A stretch of DNA of 46,701 nt from Rhodobacter sp. NTK016B (GCF_017303295.1 NZ_JAFKOK010000023.1:1-46701); one strand, 5' to 3'. Positions 17,771 through 25,819 are shown, numbered from the stretch's first letter. Made by a program: numbers and translations. The notes: generated by a model from the letters alone, not told the origin.

Positions 17771-18517
17771 ATGGACGGAGCAGCAAACACCCATGCGGTC
17801 GGCAACGTCGCGCCCCTGCGCAACGTCATGCTTCTGAACGCCCTGATCAACAGGGTGCAGAACCGCGATTACGATCTTCCCGGGCTCGCCTGTTTTTTCG
17901 GGCCGTCAGGCTATGGGAAAACCAAGGCGGCGGTTTGGAACGCGCAGGAAACGCGCGCCTATTGGGTCGAGGTGAAATCGACCTGGTCGCGCAAGAAGTT
18001 CGCGGAGATGATCCTGCGCTCGATGGGCATCGCGCCGGCGCGGACCATCGGCGACATGGTCGAGCAGATCGGCGACCAGCTCAGCCGCTCCGAGCGGCCG
18101 CTGCTGATCGACGAGGCGGACCTTGTCGCAAAAGACGGCATGATCGGCGTCATCCGGGATATCTACGAGAGTTCTCAGGGCACAGTGATCCTGATCGGCG
18201 AAGAGAACCTGCCGCAAACACTGCGCAAGTGGGAGCGGGTGCACAACCGGATGCTGGATTGGGTCGCGGCCCAGCCCGCCGACATCCGCGAGGTCGGTCT
18301 GCTCGCTCGCATGAAATGCCCGGGCATCGAGATCGAACCGGATGTTCAGCAGCTGGTGTTGCAGAAGTCGCAGGCGCGCGCGCGCCGCATCGTCGTGAAC
18401 CTGCGCCAAATTGCGGAATATTCGCTGTCCACTGGCGCAAAACGGATCACCTTGGCCGAAGCCAAGAAGATCACGTTTTTCAGCGGTGAGGCCCCGACCC
18501 CCCGGAGGATGCTGTGA
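17771..18517 (+). CDS. Transposition ATPase (MuB-like AAA+)
   Basis: A 248-residue AAA+ ATPase that binds target DNA and activates the transposase. Walker A is GPSGYGKT (residues 44-51) and Walker B is PLLIDEAD (about 110-117). A sensor-like segment and a basic C-terminal region (SQARARRIVVNLRQIAEYS) follow. It lies 54 bases after the transposase with GGAGTGAGG just upstream. It is shorter than MuB (312) because the N-terminal HTH is reduced, as in other non-Mu relatives. Confidence 0.92.
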   Translation: MDGAANTHAVGNVAPLRNVMLLNALINRVQNRDYDLPGLACFFGPSGYGKTKAAVWNAQETRAYWVEVKSTWSRKKFAEMILRSMGIAPARTIGDMVEQIGDQLSRSERPLLIDEADLVAKDGMIGVIRDIYESSQGTVILIGEENLPQTLRKWERVHNRMLDWVAAQPADIREVGLLARMKCPGIEIEPDVQQLVLQKSQARARRIVVNLRQIAEYSLSTGAKRITLAEAKKITFFSGEAPTPRRML

Positions 18518-19089
18518 TGGCGCGCCAACGTGTTGACCGCGCCGCTCCCGGCCGCGAGGTGATCTGGTCCACGATCCGCGCGCAGGCAGGCCGTGCCTTC
18601 GCCGTCAGCGAGATCGCTCTTGCGGCTAAGGCCAATGACAAGACCGTGCGCGATTACTGCAAGGGTTTGGAGGCCGCAGGATATCTTTCGCGGCTTCCTG
18701 ACGAAGAGGGCGTTCCCGTCCGCTGGACGCTCACCCGCGACGTTGGTCACGAGGCGCCCCGCGTCCGTCCCGACGGCACGGCTGTCAGGCAGGGCTCCAC
18801 GACGGAGCAGCTCTGGCGCGGCATGTACATGCTGAAGGATTTTACCTTCAGGGACCTTATCGAGACGGCGTCGATCCAGATCTCGGAGGACACCGCGAGG
18901 GCCTATTGCAAGATGCTGCTTTCGACGGGGTACCTGAGGGTGCTGCAGAAAGCGGATCCGGTTAAGGGCCGCATCGCCCGGTACCGGCTCCTTCGCAACA
19001 ACGGTCCGAAGCCGCCGCAAATCCAGCGCGTAAAACAGGTCTTTGACCCCAACACCCGCGAGATCTTCGTGCCGGGGGGGCGTAAATGA
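18517..19089 (+). CDS. Tandem winged-helix protein
   Basis: A 190-residue protein with two similar winged-helix-like units: AFAVSEIALAAKANDKTVRDYCKGLEAAGYL (residues 26-56) and DFTFRDLIETASIQISEDTARAYCKMLLSTGYL (about 107-140). Both end in the same A-x-x-YC-K-x-L-x-x-x-GYL pattern. It probably binds DNA as a regulator. The ATG at 18517 overlaps the MuB stop by one base and has GGAGGA 8 bases upstream; a GTG one codon earlier is possible. The family is often seen beside MuB in Mu-like phages. Confidence 0.7.
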   Translation: MARQRVDRAAPGREVIWSTIRAQAGRAFAVSEIALAAKANDKTVRDYCKGLEAAGYLSRLPDEEGVPVRWTLTRDVGHEAPRVRPDGTAVRQGSTTEQLWRGMYMLKDFTFRDLIETASIQISEDTARAYCKMLLSTGYLRVLQKADPVKGRIARYRLLRNNGPKPPQIQRVKQVFDPNTREIFVPGGRK

Positions 19090-19454
19090 GCGACCCCGTT
19101 GCAACCGCCCGCGCCAGTTGGGGGGCCGAAGCCCCGGATTGGGTGCTCCGTCTGGCGGAAGAGTGCGCCTTGAGCAGTCAGAGCAAGGTCGCCACCAAGC
19201 TCGGCCGCTCGGCCGCGCTCGTCTCGAATGTCTTGCGCAAGAAGTATCCGGGCGACATGGGCGCGGTCGAGGATCTGGTTCGCGGCACGTATATGCGCGC
19301 TACGACGCTGTGCCCGGCCCTGGGCGAGATTTCCGTCGCCGAATGCCGCCGCTGGATCCAGTCCGCGCGTGCCTACACGAATGAGAACAGCGAGCGTGTC
19401 CGGATGTACCGGGCGTGCCGCCGCTGCCCGCGCGGCATGGGGAACAAGGCATGA
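19086..19454 (+). CDS. HTH phage protein with C-terminal Cys motif
   Basis: A 122-residue protein. An HTH near residues 20-55 (SSQSKVATKLGRSAALVSNVLRKKY) is followed by a CPALGEISVAECRRW segment and a C-terminal RVRMYRACRRCP. This architecture is common among prophage proteins of unknown function and may bind zinc. Coupled to both neighbours by 4-base overlaps. Confidence 0.65.
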   Translation: MSDPVATARASWGAEAPDWVLRLAEECALSSQSKVATKLGRSAALVSNVLRKKYPGDMGAVEDLVRGTYMRATTLCPALGEISVAECRRWIQSARAYTNENSERVRMYRACRRCPRGMGNKA

Positions 19455-19657
19455 AAACGCCCTGTCGGTGGACCCAAGCCGAGATGCTGCAGCTCGCGTC
19501 CAGCGCGGTCCACAAGGTCGACCTTCTGGGCGAACGCGGCGCCACGCTCGTTACCTGCGACGAGGTTTGCGCCCTAACGGCCCTGGTCGCGCTGCACGTG
19601 CCGCTCGCGAACATCAACCACATCTCTGAAACCCTGAAAGGAAACACCGATGTCTGA
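19451..19657 (+). CDS. Hypothetical early protein
   Basis: A 68-residue protein with no recognised family. It is mostly helical, with three cysteines and a hydrophobic centre (EVCALTALVALHVPLANI). It overlaps the next gene by 8 bases. Retained because it fills the operon exactly and is coupled on both sides. Confidence 0.5.
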   Translation: MKTPCRWTQAEMLQLASSAVHKVDLLGERGATLVTCDEVCALTALVALHVPLANINHISETLKGNTDV

Positions 19658-20300
19658 GCATCGTCCCCTTCCCATTCCCGATGGCCGCGTCTCGGTCGCG
19701 GGCAAGGATTACATGCCCGACGCCAAGGGCAAGCTGGTCCCGGTCGAGCTGATCGAGGCCGCCGCCCTTCTCGAAGACGAGACGGTGCGCAAGATCGCGG
19801 GCTATGGCGTGGCGCTGTCCGAGCAGGTCGCGCGCTTCAAGGGCAACACCTTCGCTGATCTCGGCGACTTCGAGGCCGTGCTGGCTCAGGAATACGGCGC
19901 GACCAAGGGCGGCGCGAAGGGCAACAAGACCTTCCTCTCTTTCGACGGGCTCTGGAAGGTGACGGTGCAGGTCGCCGATCATATCGACTTCGGTCCGCAG
20001 CTGCAGATCGCCAAGGAACTGGTCGACGAGTGCCTGAACGAATGGGCGGCCGAGGCCCGGGCCGAGATCCGCGCCATCGTCACGCGGGCCTTCAACACCG
20101 ACAAGGCGGGCCAGATCAACCGCTCGGAGATCTTCATGCTGCTGCGGCTCGAGATCGAGGACGCGCGCTGGAAAGAGGCGATGCGCGCGATCCGGGACGC
20201 GATGCGGGTGGTCGGCTCGAAGACCTATGTCCGCCTCTACCGCCGCGAGACGCCCGAGGCCCCGTGGCAGGCCGTCACCATCGACCTGGCGAAGGCCTGA
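19650..20300 (+). CDS. DUF3164 family protein (Mu-like early gene)
   Basis: A 216-residue protein of the DUF3164 family, a conserved early protein of Mu-like phages (recognised by sequence style). Marker segments are FKGNTFADLGDFEAVLAQEYG, KTFLSFDGLWKVTVQVADHIDFGPQLQIAKELVDECL, and a C-terminal KTYVRLYRRE. No catalytic motif is evident. GGAAACACCG precedes the ATG. The function of the family is unknown. Confidence 0.85.
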   Translation: MSEHRPLPIPDGRVSVAGKDYMPDAKGKLVPVELIEAAALLEDETVRKIAGYGVALSEQVARFKGNTFADLGDFEAVLAQEYGATKGGAKGNKTFLSFDGLWKVTVQVADHIDFGPQLQIAKELVDECLNEWAAEARAEIRAIVTRAFNTDKAGQINRSEIFMLLRLEIEDARWKEAMRAIRDAMRVVGSKTYVRLYRRETPEAPWQAVTIDLAKA

Positions 20301-20304
20301 TCCC

Positions 20305-20502
20305 ATGGCGCGCCAGACGGAACGCTTAACGATTTCTGTCGATGAAGGCACTGCCGTGCTTGCCGCCGAGATCCTCCGCCAAGAACGCAACACTCAGACA
20401 CTCGATTTGGACAGCGCCTGGCGCGCCATCACGAACGCCCTGAGGCATTTGACCGACCAGACCAAGGAGCAAAGCAATGTCCCGCCCGATCGCCATGCTT
20501 GA
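20305..20502 (+). CDS. Small hypothetical protein
   Basis: A 65-residue protein beginning ARQTERLTISVDEGTAVLAAEIL. The beta strand then helix resembles a ribbon-helix-helix start, but the core is not convincing. It overlaps the next frame by 26 bases. Unknown function. Confidence 0.45.
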   Translation: MARQTERLTISVDEGTAVLAAEILRQERNTQTLDLDSAWRAITNALRHLTDQTKEQSNVPPDRHA

Positions 20503-20896
20503 AGCCCCCCTCGTCGAGATGACGGGCAAGCCCGGCCCTCGAATTCTGCACGACTTCACGCAGTTTCAGATCATCGGGCGCCCCTGCCGAGTTCGGACCT
20601 CTGCCGGCGGTGAGGCAATGGTCCTCTCGGTGGACGGGCGAGACTTCATGTTGTCGATCGTGGAACTGGCCGCCCACGCGGCTGTGGCGATCGAGGGGAA
20701 ACTCAAAAGCGAAATGCGCTCGCGCATTCTCGCCGATCACGGCGCCCCGCCAATCACTCCGCTCACCGAAGTCCCTGTCGCCGGCGCCGTCGAGGCAGAT
20801 GGCTTCGTCACGATGTTCGCATCCTCCGGCCGAGGGTGCGTTCAACGAACCACCGAGCTTAGACCTCTGACGCAAAAACCGAAGCCCAAAGGCTGA
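20477..20896 (+). CDS. Hypothetical protein
   Basis: A 139-residue protein not recognised. The N-terminal half is beta-rich (HDFTQFQIIGRPCRVRTSAGGEAMVLSVDGRDFML), followed by a helix (VELAAHAAVAIEGKLKSEMRSRIL). The tail is rich in Lys/Pro. AAGGAGC lies 9 bases before the ATG. Probably an early accessory protein. Confidence 0.55.
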   Translation: MSRPIAMLEAPLVEMTGKPGPRILHDFTQFQIIGRPCRVRTSAGGEAMVLSVDGRDFMLSIVELAAHAAVAIEGKLKSEMRSRILADHGAPPITPLTEVPVAGAVEADGFVTMFASSGRGCVQRTTELRPLTQKPKPKG

Positions 20897-20952
20897 CACG
20901 CGGAAACTGGCACTACTCGGCGGACATCCCCCCAACCCTGAAAGGAAGACCT

Positions 20953-21225
20953 ATGTCCAAGATCTACGGAAAGACCGACCTCGTCGCAGACATCGCGGCC
21001 CGGACGGAACTCTCGCGCGCCAGCGTCGAGGCGGTGCTCCAGGAGCTCGCGAATGCCGTCCACACCGAAACCGAGGCAGGCCGCACGGTCGTTCTGCCCG
21101 GCGTGGGCCGCTTCACGCAGAAGATGCGGGCCGCGCGGGCCGGACGCAATCCTCGCACCGGAGCGCCCGTCGATATCCCCGCAAAGGCGGTCCTCGGCTT
21201 CAAGCCGTCCAAGGCAACATCCTGA
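20953..21225 (+). CDS. HU-family DNA-binding protein
   Basis: A 90-residue histone-like protein: KTDLVADIAARTELSRASVEAVLQELANAV, then GRTVVLPGVGRFTQKMRAARAGRNPRTGAPVDIPAKAVLGFKPSK. The arm motif GRNPRTG and full HU/IHF length are present. AAAGGAAG precedes the ATG. Mu transposition needs host HU and IHF to bend DNA in the transpososome; this phage supplies its own homologue, which may serve that purpose or compact phage DNA. Confidence 0.92.
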   Translation: MSKIYGKTDLVADIAARTELSRASVEAVLQELANAVHTETEAGRTVVLPGVGRFTQKMRAARAGRNPRTGAPVDIPAKAVLGFKPSKATS

Positions 21226-21308
21226 TGCGAAACCCGCGAGCCCTCAACCGGGCTCGCGCGGTCGGCCGGGCGTGGTGGCGCGGTCCTGATGAGCAGCCGG
21301 AGGATGTT

Positions 21309-22022
21309 ATGAGCGAGTCGATCAGGAGAAAGATCGCAGCCCTTTTGAATATGACGGTGTCCGCCGGATGCAGCGAAGGGGAGGCCCTTGCAGCTGCAGC
21401 GAAGGCGGCGGAACTGATGCGCGAGCACGGGCTTTCCGAAAGCGACATTGTCATTGGTGAGGCCACCACGCGGCACACCTCGAAAGGTCGTGGGGCACGG
21501 GACGCCCTGTGGCGCATCGTCGCCTATTGCACCAACACCGCGCTGATCGTCACCCACCGGAAAGGCTGCGCCGGCTCCGATCTGGTCTTCGTTGGACGAG
21601 AACCCGGTCCTGAGATCGCGGCCTATCTGACCACCGTGCTCAACCGCGCGATGGACACCGAAATTGCTGCGTTCAAGGAAGAGGCCTTCTATCGGCGCCG
21701 CCGGAACGTGACAACGCGCCGCGCGGCGGTGCGCGATTTTACGGACGGCATGGTTGGCCGGCTCGCGCGGCGGCTTGTCGAGTTGTTTCGGCCTTCCCTC
21801 GATGCCGAAGCGCGGGCTGTCGCAGTCGCGGCGCTCGATGATCGCTTTCCTGAGGCGAAAACCGTCAAAGAGTACAGCGTTAAGGCCGCTCGCTTTCATC
21901 AAGCTTCCCTCTACGGCTGGACGGCAGGCGGGCGGGTCAATCTTGCCCATGGCGTCAACGGCGGTCACGACAATCCAAAGGCGCTGCCCGGTCGCCACCC
22001 CGCCACCAATATCGGGGAGTGA
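21309..22022 (+). CDS. DUF2786 domain protein
   Basis: A 237-residue protein. The N-terminal DUF2786 region is SIRRKIAALLNMTVSAGCSEGEALAAAAKAAELMREHGLSESDI, followed by a longer C-terminal part (NTALIVTHRKG, then FTDGMVGRLARRLVELF). The ATG at 21309 was chosen for its perfect GGAGG at 5 bases. An ATG at 21225 that overlaps the HU stop (TGATG) would add 28 residues and is a real alternative. The function is unknown; the domain is common in phage early regions. Confidence 0.75.
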   Translation: MSESIRRKIAALLNMTVSAGCSEGEALAAAAKAAELMREHGLSESDIVIGEATTRHTSKGRGARDALWRIVAYCTNTALIVTHRKGCAGSDLVFVGREPGPEIAAYLTTVLNRAMDTEIAAFKEEAFYRRRRNVTTRRAAVRDFTDGMVGRLARRLVELFRPSLDAEARAVAVAALDDRFPEAKTVKEYSVKAARFHQASLYGWTAGGRVNLAHGVNGGHDNPKALPGRHPATNIGE

Positions 22023-22026
22023 GCCA

Positions 22027-22239
22027 ATGCCGCTTTCGTCGGAAATGACCGCGATGCAGCGCGTTCTACTCATCGAGGAGGCTTTGGAGCGCGTTCTCGA
22101 TCGAGGGCCTGAGATGTCCGTAGAACCGGGGGGCGAACCGGGCACCCTTTTCGTTTGGGTGATCGCACGCCCCTACGCCGAGACCCGCACGGGCCACAGC
22201 CTTCACGACCTCGCGCGCGAGCTGGAGGCCCTTCTATGA
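22027..22239 (+). CDS. Small hypothetical protein
   Basis: A 70-residue acidic protein, unrecognised. It is helix-rich at the start (MTAMQRVLLIEEALERVLD) and has a beta segment (GTLFVWVIARPY). Its stop overlaps the gemA start (ATGA) and it lies 4 bases after the DUF2786 gene. Confidence 0.5.
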   Translation: MPLSSEMTAMQRVLLIEEALERVLDRGPEMSVEPGGEPGTLFVWVIARPYAETRTGHSLHDLARELEALL

Positions 22240-22676
22240 GCGGCGCCGGTTCCTTGATGAAGCAGATCCATGTTGCCTGCCGCCAGTTGGGCCTCGACAC
22301 CGAAACCCGCCGCGACCTGCAGCTGCGCGCCGTGGGCAAGGCCAGCATGTCCGACATGAGCAAGCCGGAGCTTGAACGGCTGCTTGAAGAGTTGAAGAAG
22401 CGGGGTTTCAAACCGAGCACATCGCTCCGGCACACGCCGGCGCCGCGCGCGGACCTGCGATACGTCCACGTGCTCTGGCGGCTTCTCGGAAAGGCGGGTG
22501 TTCTTGACCGGCCGGGCCGTGACGGCCTCAACGCCTTCATTCGGGCGCGGTTCGAAGCGCATTGGGCCTCCGTTCCGATCGACGTGGATGCATTGCGCGA
22601 TGCGGGCCAAATCAACGACCTGACCCGCGCTCTGCAGGGGATGTGTCGTCGCCACGGCGTGCAGGTGGAACGGTGA
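22236..22676 (+). CDS. gemA: GemA-family regulatory protein
   Basis: A 146-residue protein of the GemA/DUF1018 family. Markers are KQIHVACRQLGLDTETRRDLQLRAVGKASMSDMSKPELERLLEELKKRGF and the C-terminal INDLTRALQGMCRRHG. In Mu, GemA affects host gene expression and DNA supercoiling and lies just before mor, as here. GGAGG is present 7 bases before the ATG. Confidence 0.88.
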   Translation: MSGAGSLMKQIHVACRQLGLDTETRRDLQLRAVGKASMSDMSKPELERLLEELKKRGFKPSTSLRHTPAPRADLRYVHVLWRLLGKAGVLDRPGRDGLNAFIRARFEAHWASVPIDVDALRDAGQINDLTRALQGMCRRHGVQVER

Positions 22677-22700
22677 GCACGAGGACTGCCTCCAGCCGGC

Positions 22701-22715
22701 GCCCCGCAACGGGGC
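22701..22715 (+). other. GC hairpin in the gemA-activator gap
   Basis: GCCCCG-CAA-CGGGGC forms a perfect 6-bp stem in the 73-base gap between gemA and the activator gene. It may modulate read-through or mark a middle promoter leader. No T-tract follows. Confidence 0.4.
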
Positions 22716-22749
22716 CTGGGCGGTGCCGGGCTGAAGCCGGGGCCGACGC

Positions 22750-23148
22750 ATGACGGCCTGGATCGACGAACTCGAACGAGATCTGGGGCAAGCCGCGCGG
22801 CTTCGGGTGATCGCGAACGCGGGCGGTCAGCGGCGGGACATCCCGCGCCCCGAACATGCCGAGCTCTCGGTTCTTGCAGCCGAAATCGGCGCTGACGCGG
22901 TGCGCTGGCTCGCGCAACGCTTCGCCGGCACCAAGATCGATTTCCCGTCGCATCGCGGGAACGAAACTCAGCGCCGCGCGAGCCTGCTTCGCGCCGCGAT
23001 CCTCGACGCGGGATTGACGCAACCGAGCCGCTCCGCCAATGATATCGCTCGCGAGTTCGGGGTCACGTCCATGTGGGTCCGCAAGCTGCGCGCCGAGATG
23101 CGCTCGGATATGTCGGGCCTTCAGCCAGAGCTGCCGCTCTTCGACTAA
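22750..23148 (+). CDS. Mor/C-type late transcription activator
   Basis: A 132-residue activator. The Mor/C core is visible: LAAEIGADAVRWLAQRFAGTKIDFPS (dimerisation region with the GTKI-FP strand) and a C-terminal HTH, SANDIAREFGVTSMWVRKLRAEM (residues about 96-118). Mu C sits immediately before its target promoter Plys. Here the stop is 3 bases before the first late-promoter element, which makes this protein the likely activator of both copies. Only one such gene is visible, so it may serve both Mor and C roles. Confidence 0.8.
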   Translation: MTAWIDELERDLGQAARLRVIANAGGQRRDIPRPEHAELSVLAAEIGADAVRWLAQRFAGTKIDFPSHRGNETQRRASLLRAAILDAGLTQPSRSANDIAREFGVTSMWVRKLRAEMRSDMSGLQPELPLFD

Positions 23149-23150
23149 TA

Positions 23151-23200
23151 CCCCCCGAAACTACTTCCCACGGCCGCGCCCGCTTGACGTGTGGCAATCC
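23151..23200 (+). promoter_or_regulatory. Late promoter copy 1 (lysis/packaging operon)
   Basis: CCCCCCGAAAC-t-AC-t-TCCCACGGCC (23151-23175) is followed after 16 bases by TGGCAATCC. The same blocks with the same 16-base gap occur at 30480-30530. It corresponds in position to Mu Plys. The -10 is probably CAATCC with an upstream TG. Confidence 0.75.
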
Positions 23201-23232
23201 CGCTTTGACGACTTGTCAGATCGGAGCCAGAC

Positions 23233-24135
23233 ATGCGCACGAGCGAGCGGGGAATTGCGTTCAACGAGCGGTTCGAGGGCGTGGTGCTGCGCGCGTACCG
23301 GGACCCGGTGGGGATCTGGACGATCGGCGCCGGGCTGACGGCTGCCTCGGGCGTGGTGGATCCCGGGCCGGGCATGGTGATCACCGCCGAGGAGGCCTCG
23401 CGGCTCATGGCCGAGGCGCTCCGCACGCGCTACGAGCCTGCGGTCAACCGGGCCATGCCCGGCGCCAAGCAGCACGAGTTCGACGGCGCGATCTCGTTTC
23501 ACTGGAACACTGGGGCCATTGAGCGCGCGAGCTGGGTGCCGGCCTGGGCGAGCGGCAACATGGCCGCGATGCGGGAACGGCTGGCGCGGTGGAACAAGGG
23601 CGGGGGCAAGGTGCTGCCGGGCCTCGTGCGGCGCCGCAAGGCCGAGGCCGATCTCATCCAGTACCGCGACTATGGTGTGCCCTTGCGGGCTAAGGCCCCG
23701 CGCGGGCTGGCCCGCGTGACGCTCGATCTGTCGCGCGACGAGGTGAGGGCCGCCCGCGATGCCCTGAAGGCGCGGGACTACGCGGTCGGCGAGGACACGC
23801 GCGGCATCGCCGTTGATGCGGTCCGCGCGTTCCAGACCGATCACGACCTGACCGTGGACGGCATCCTCGGGCGCGCGACGCTGTCCACGCTGCAGCGCTC
23901 GATCGACGCGCGGGGCAAGTCGCTGGTGGGCGGCGGGCTCGTCGCCGGCGGTGGCGCAGAAACCGCCACCAACGTGCTGCCCCCTGATCTGCCGCTCGCC
24001 TGGACCGGCCCCGTGGCGCTCGTGCTCGGGGGGCTTCTCGTTGCCTATCTCGCCTGGACCTACCGCGACATCCTCGCGGCCAAGCTTCAGGCCCGCCTGC
24101 CGCGCGTCGCGGCCTTCCTCAGGAGTATCAAATGA
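23233..24135 (+). CDS. Endolysin: GH24-type lysozyme with peptidoglycan-binding domain and C-terminal membrane helix
   Basis: A 300-residue muramidase. The T4-lysozyme triad is present with exact spacing: Glu15, Asp24, Thr30 in FEGVVLRAYRDPVGIWTIGAG. A PG_binding_1-like repeat spans about residues 175-230 (VRAARDALKARDYAV...VRAFQTDHDLTVDGILGRATLSTLQR). A hydrophobic helix (about 262-282, GPVALVLGGLLVAYLAWTY) and a basic end follow. There is no N-terminal signal, so release should depend on the holin, yet the C-terminal helix could tether it to the membrane. GGAG lies 7 bases upstream of the ATG. First gene after the late promoter. Confidence 0.88.
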   Translation: MRTSERGIAFNERFEGVVLRAYRDPVGIWTIGAGLTAASGVVDPGPGMVITAEEASRLMAEALRTRYEPAVNRAMPGAKQHEFDGAISFHWNTGAIERASWVPAWASGNMAAMRERLARWNKGGGKVLPGLVRRRKAEADLIQYRDYGVPLRAKAPRGLARVTLDLSRDEVRAARDALKARDYAVGEDTRGIAVDAVRAFQTDHDLTVDGILGRATLSTLQRSIDARGKSLVGGGLVAGGGAETATNVLPPDLPLAWTGPVALVLGGLLVAYLAWTYRDILAAKLQARLPRVAAFLRSIK

Positions 24136-24647
24136 GCAGCAGCCTGACGGCCCTTGCCCTGCAGATCGGCGTCCCGCTCGTCGGCCGGGTTCTCTCGCAA
24201 CGCCTCGGCTCGGGCAATGCCCGGCTGATCACCGAAGTGATCGACGCCGTCGCCCGCAGGCTGGGCGTCTCGCCCGCCGAGGCCGAGGTGCTGGCCCAGA
24301 CCGATGAGGGCCGCGTCATCGACGCGCTGCGCGAGACCGAAGCCGACATGCCCGAGCTGATCGCGCTCCATGCCTCGGCGCTTGAAGCGCAGACCGCGCT
24401 CCTGATGGCCGAGCAGCGCGGCCCGTGGTGGGGCTGGGCGTGGCGGCCGGCCTTCATGTGGCTGCTCGCCTTCCTGTGGCTGTGGAACGTGGTGCTGTTG
24501 CATATTGCGAACGCGGTCTGGCGCATCGCTCTGCCGCCGATCGATCCGGGCGTGCTGCTCTCTGTCACCGGGATCTATGCCGCCCTCTATATGGGCGGGC
24601 ACACCGTCAAGGACTGGGTGCGCATCAGCCGGGGCGGAACTGCGTGA
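24132..24647 (+). CDS. Putative holin (3TM-type)
   Basis: A 171-residue membrane protein that overlaps the endolysin gene by 4 bases. After a soluble helical half (LTALALQIGVPLVGRVLSQRL... ALRETEADMPELIALHASALEAQT), two strong hydrophobic helices follow (WAWRPAFMWLLAFLWLWNVVLLHIA and GVLLSVTGIYAALYMGG). The GPWWGWAWRP-x-F motif is typical of the 3TM holin family of Mu-like and other phages. It should open the inner membrane for lysis. Confidence 0.75.
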   Translation: MSSSLTALALQIGVPLVGRVLSQRLGSGNARLITEVIDAVARRLGVSPAEAEVLAQTDEGRVIDALRETEADMPELIALHASALEAQTALLMAEQRGPWWGWAWRPAFMWLLAFLWLWNVVLLHIANAVWRIALPPIDPGVLLSVTGIYAALYMGGHTVKDWVRISRGGTA

Positions 24648-24973
24648 CGTTTGACGATGTAATAGTCTGGGCGGCCGGTCTCGCCACACTGATCTCGTTG
24701 GCGACGACGATCTGGAACTTTGTGGCGTCCGGTTCGCGGGCCAACGCGAAGCGGATCGAAGACCAGGATCAGCGCCTCAACCGTCACGAGGCCCGGCTGA
24801 GCTCCGTCGAGCAGGATATCCGCAACCTTCCGGCGCAGGGCGATCTGCATCAGGTCCAGCTGGCGCTGGAGCGCATGCACGGGGACCTCAAGGAAATGCG
24901 GGCGATCATGGGGCGCATGGAAAGCATCGTGTCGCGGCACGAGGAACATCTGTTGGACGGAAGCAAACGATGA
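24644..24973 (+). CDS. DUF2730 family protein (Mu gp25-like)
   Basis: A 109-residue protein with an N-terminal membrane helix (VIVWAAGLATLISLATTIWNFV) and a long coiled coil (KRIEDQDQRLNRHEARLSSVEQDIRNLP...). It starts at GTG inside GTGA, coupled to the holin stop. This matches the DUF2730/Mu gp25 type between lysis and terminase genes. The function is unknown; it may act in lysis as a spanin-like or antiholin-like partner, which is inference. Confidence 0.75.
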   Translation: MTFDDVIVWAAGLATLISLATTIWNFVASGSRANAKRIEDQDQRLNRHEARLSSVEQDIRNLPAQGDLHQVQLALERMHGDLKEMRAIMGRMESIVSRHEEHLLDGSKR

Positions 24974-25278
24974 CCGACTATTCCGAAACCCTGCGCCGGC
25001 ACCGCCGTCTGGCTATCCTGCGCCATCTCGCGGCATGCGCCGAGTACACCTCCAACGCGTCCATCCTGGCGGATGTCCTGCGCGGCGTCGGCGTGACGTC
25101 GACCCGGTCGCAGGTGGTCACAGAGCTCACCTGGCTGGCAGAGCAAGGCTTCGTCCACAACGATGATCGCGGGGATTTCGTCATTACCATGGCGACCGAT
25201 CGCGGCGTCGAGATTGCAGCCGGTCAAGCCACGCATCCCGAGATCCAGCGCCCGCGTCCGCGCCGCAACGGAGCGTGA
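24970..25278 (+). CDS. Mu gp26-like winged-helix protein
   Basis: A 102-residue protein of the type found between gp25- and gp27-like genes in Mu relatives. It is a winged-helix pattern: RLAILRHLAACAEYTSNASILADVLRGVGVTSTRSQVVTELTWLAEQGFV, then a wing (DDRGDFVITMATDRGVEIA). The second half of the recognition helix is Ser/Thr/Arg-rich. Function unknown. Confidence 0.7.
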   Translation: MTDYSETLRRHRRLAILRHLAACAEYTSNASILADVLRGVGVTSTRSQVVTELTWLAEQGFVHNDDRGDFVITMATDRGVEIAAGQATHPEIQRPRPRRNGA

Positions 25279-25279
25279 C

Positions 25280-25819
25280 ATGCCGCCGCCTCGCAAGATC
25301 GATCTTCTGCCGGCAGAACTGCGCGGGTGGCTCCAGGAAGAGCTGCGCGCACGAGGTTTCGGTCAATACGAAGACCTCGCCGAAGCTCTGAACTTCCGGC
25401 TTGAGGAAGCCGGGCTGGACCTGCGCATTCGGAAATCAGCGCTGCATTCATGGGGCTCCGAATACCAGGAGTTTGTCCGTCTGCAGGAGCAGGCGAGTGA
25501 TTGGGCGCAGGAGTGGCTCGGCGAAATGGGCATGGACGATCAGGCGCGTCGCCAGAGCGTCCTTTTCCAAATGCTGACCACGCTGGCCTTCAAGGTAATG
25601 CGGGCAGAAGTCGAGAAAGAAGGCGACGAGATCAGCCCGCAAAGCCTGCATTTCCTCGCGCGGATGATGAAGGACGTCATGTCGTCGTCGGGCATCGTCC
25701 AAGCGATGCGTGAGAAGGACCGCAAGGAACAAGGCGCGAAACTCGATGCGGCCGTGGCCTCGGGCGACATCGATGCCGAAGCCGCCGCCAAGGCGCGCAA
25801 GATCATGGGGTTCGCATGA
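25280..25819 (+). CDS. Terminase small subunit (DUF3486, Mu gp27-like)
   Basis: A 179-residue protein. The N-terminal KIDLLPAELRGWLQEELRARGFGQYEDLAEALNFRLEEAGLDLRIRKSALHSWG is the HTH of DUF3486 proteins, which bind DNA for head-full packaging. A long helical C-terminus follows. The ATG at 25280 lies one base past the previous stop, with GGAGCG upstream. Followed by a small gene and the large subunit. Confidence 0.85.
   Translation: MPPPRKIDLLPAELRGWLQEELRARGFGQYEDLAEALNFRLEEAGLDLRIRKSALHSWGSEYQEFVRLQEQASDWAQEWLGEMGMDDQARRQSVLFQMLTTLAFKVMRAEVEKEGDEISPQSLHFLARMMKDVMSSSGIVQAMREKDRKEQGAKLDAAVASGDIDAEAAAKARKIMGFA

Noticed and set aside
16544-17794. 406-codon leftward open frame
   Set aside because: Antisense to the MuA transposase, which has complete DDE residues.
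22673-22753. GTG-started 26-codon frame between gemA and the activator
   Set aside because: It overlaps both neighbours neatly and has a partial ribosome site, but is too short and too Arg/Ser/Gly-rich to support as a gene.
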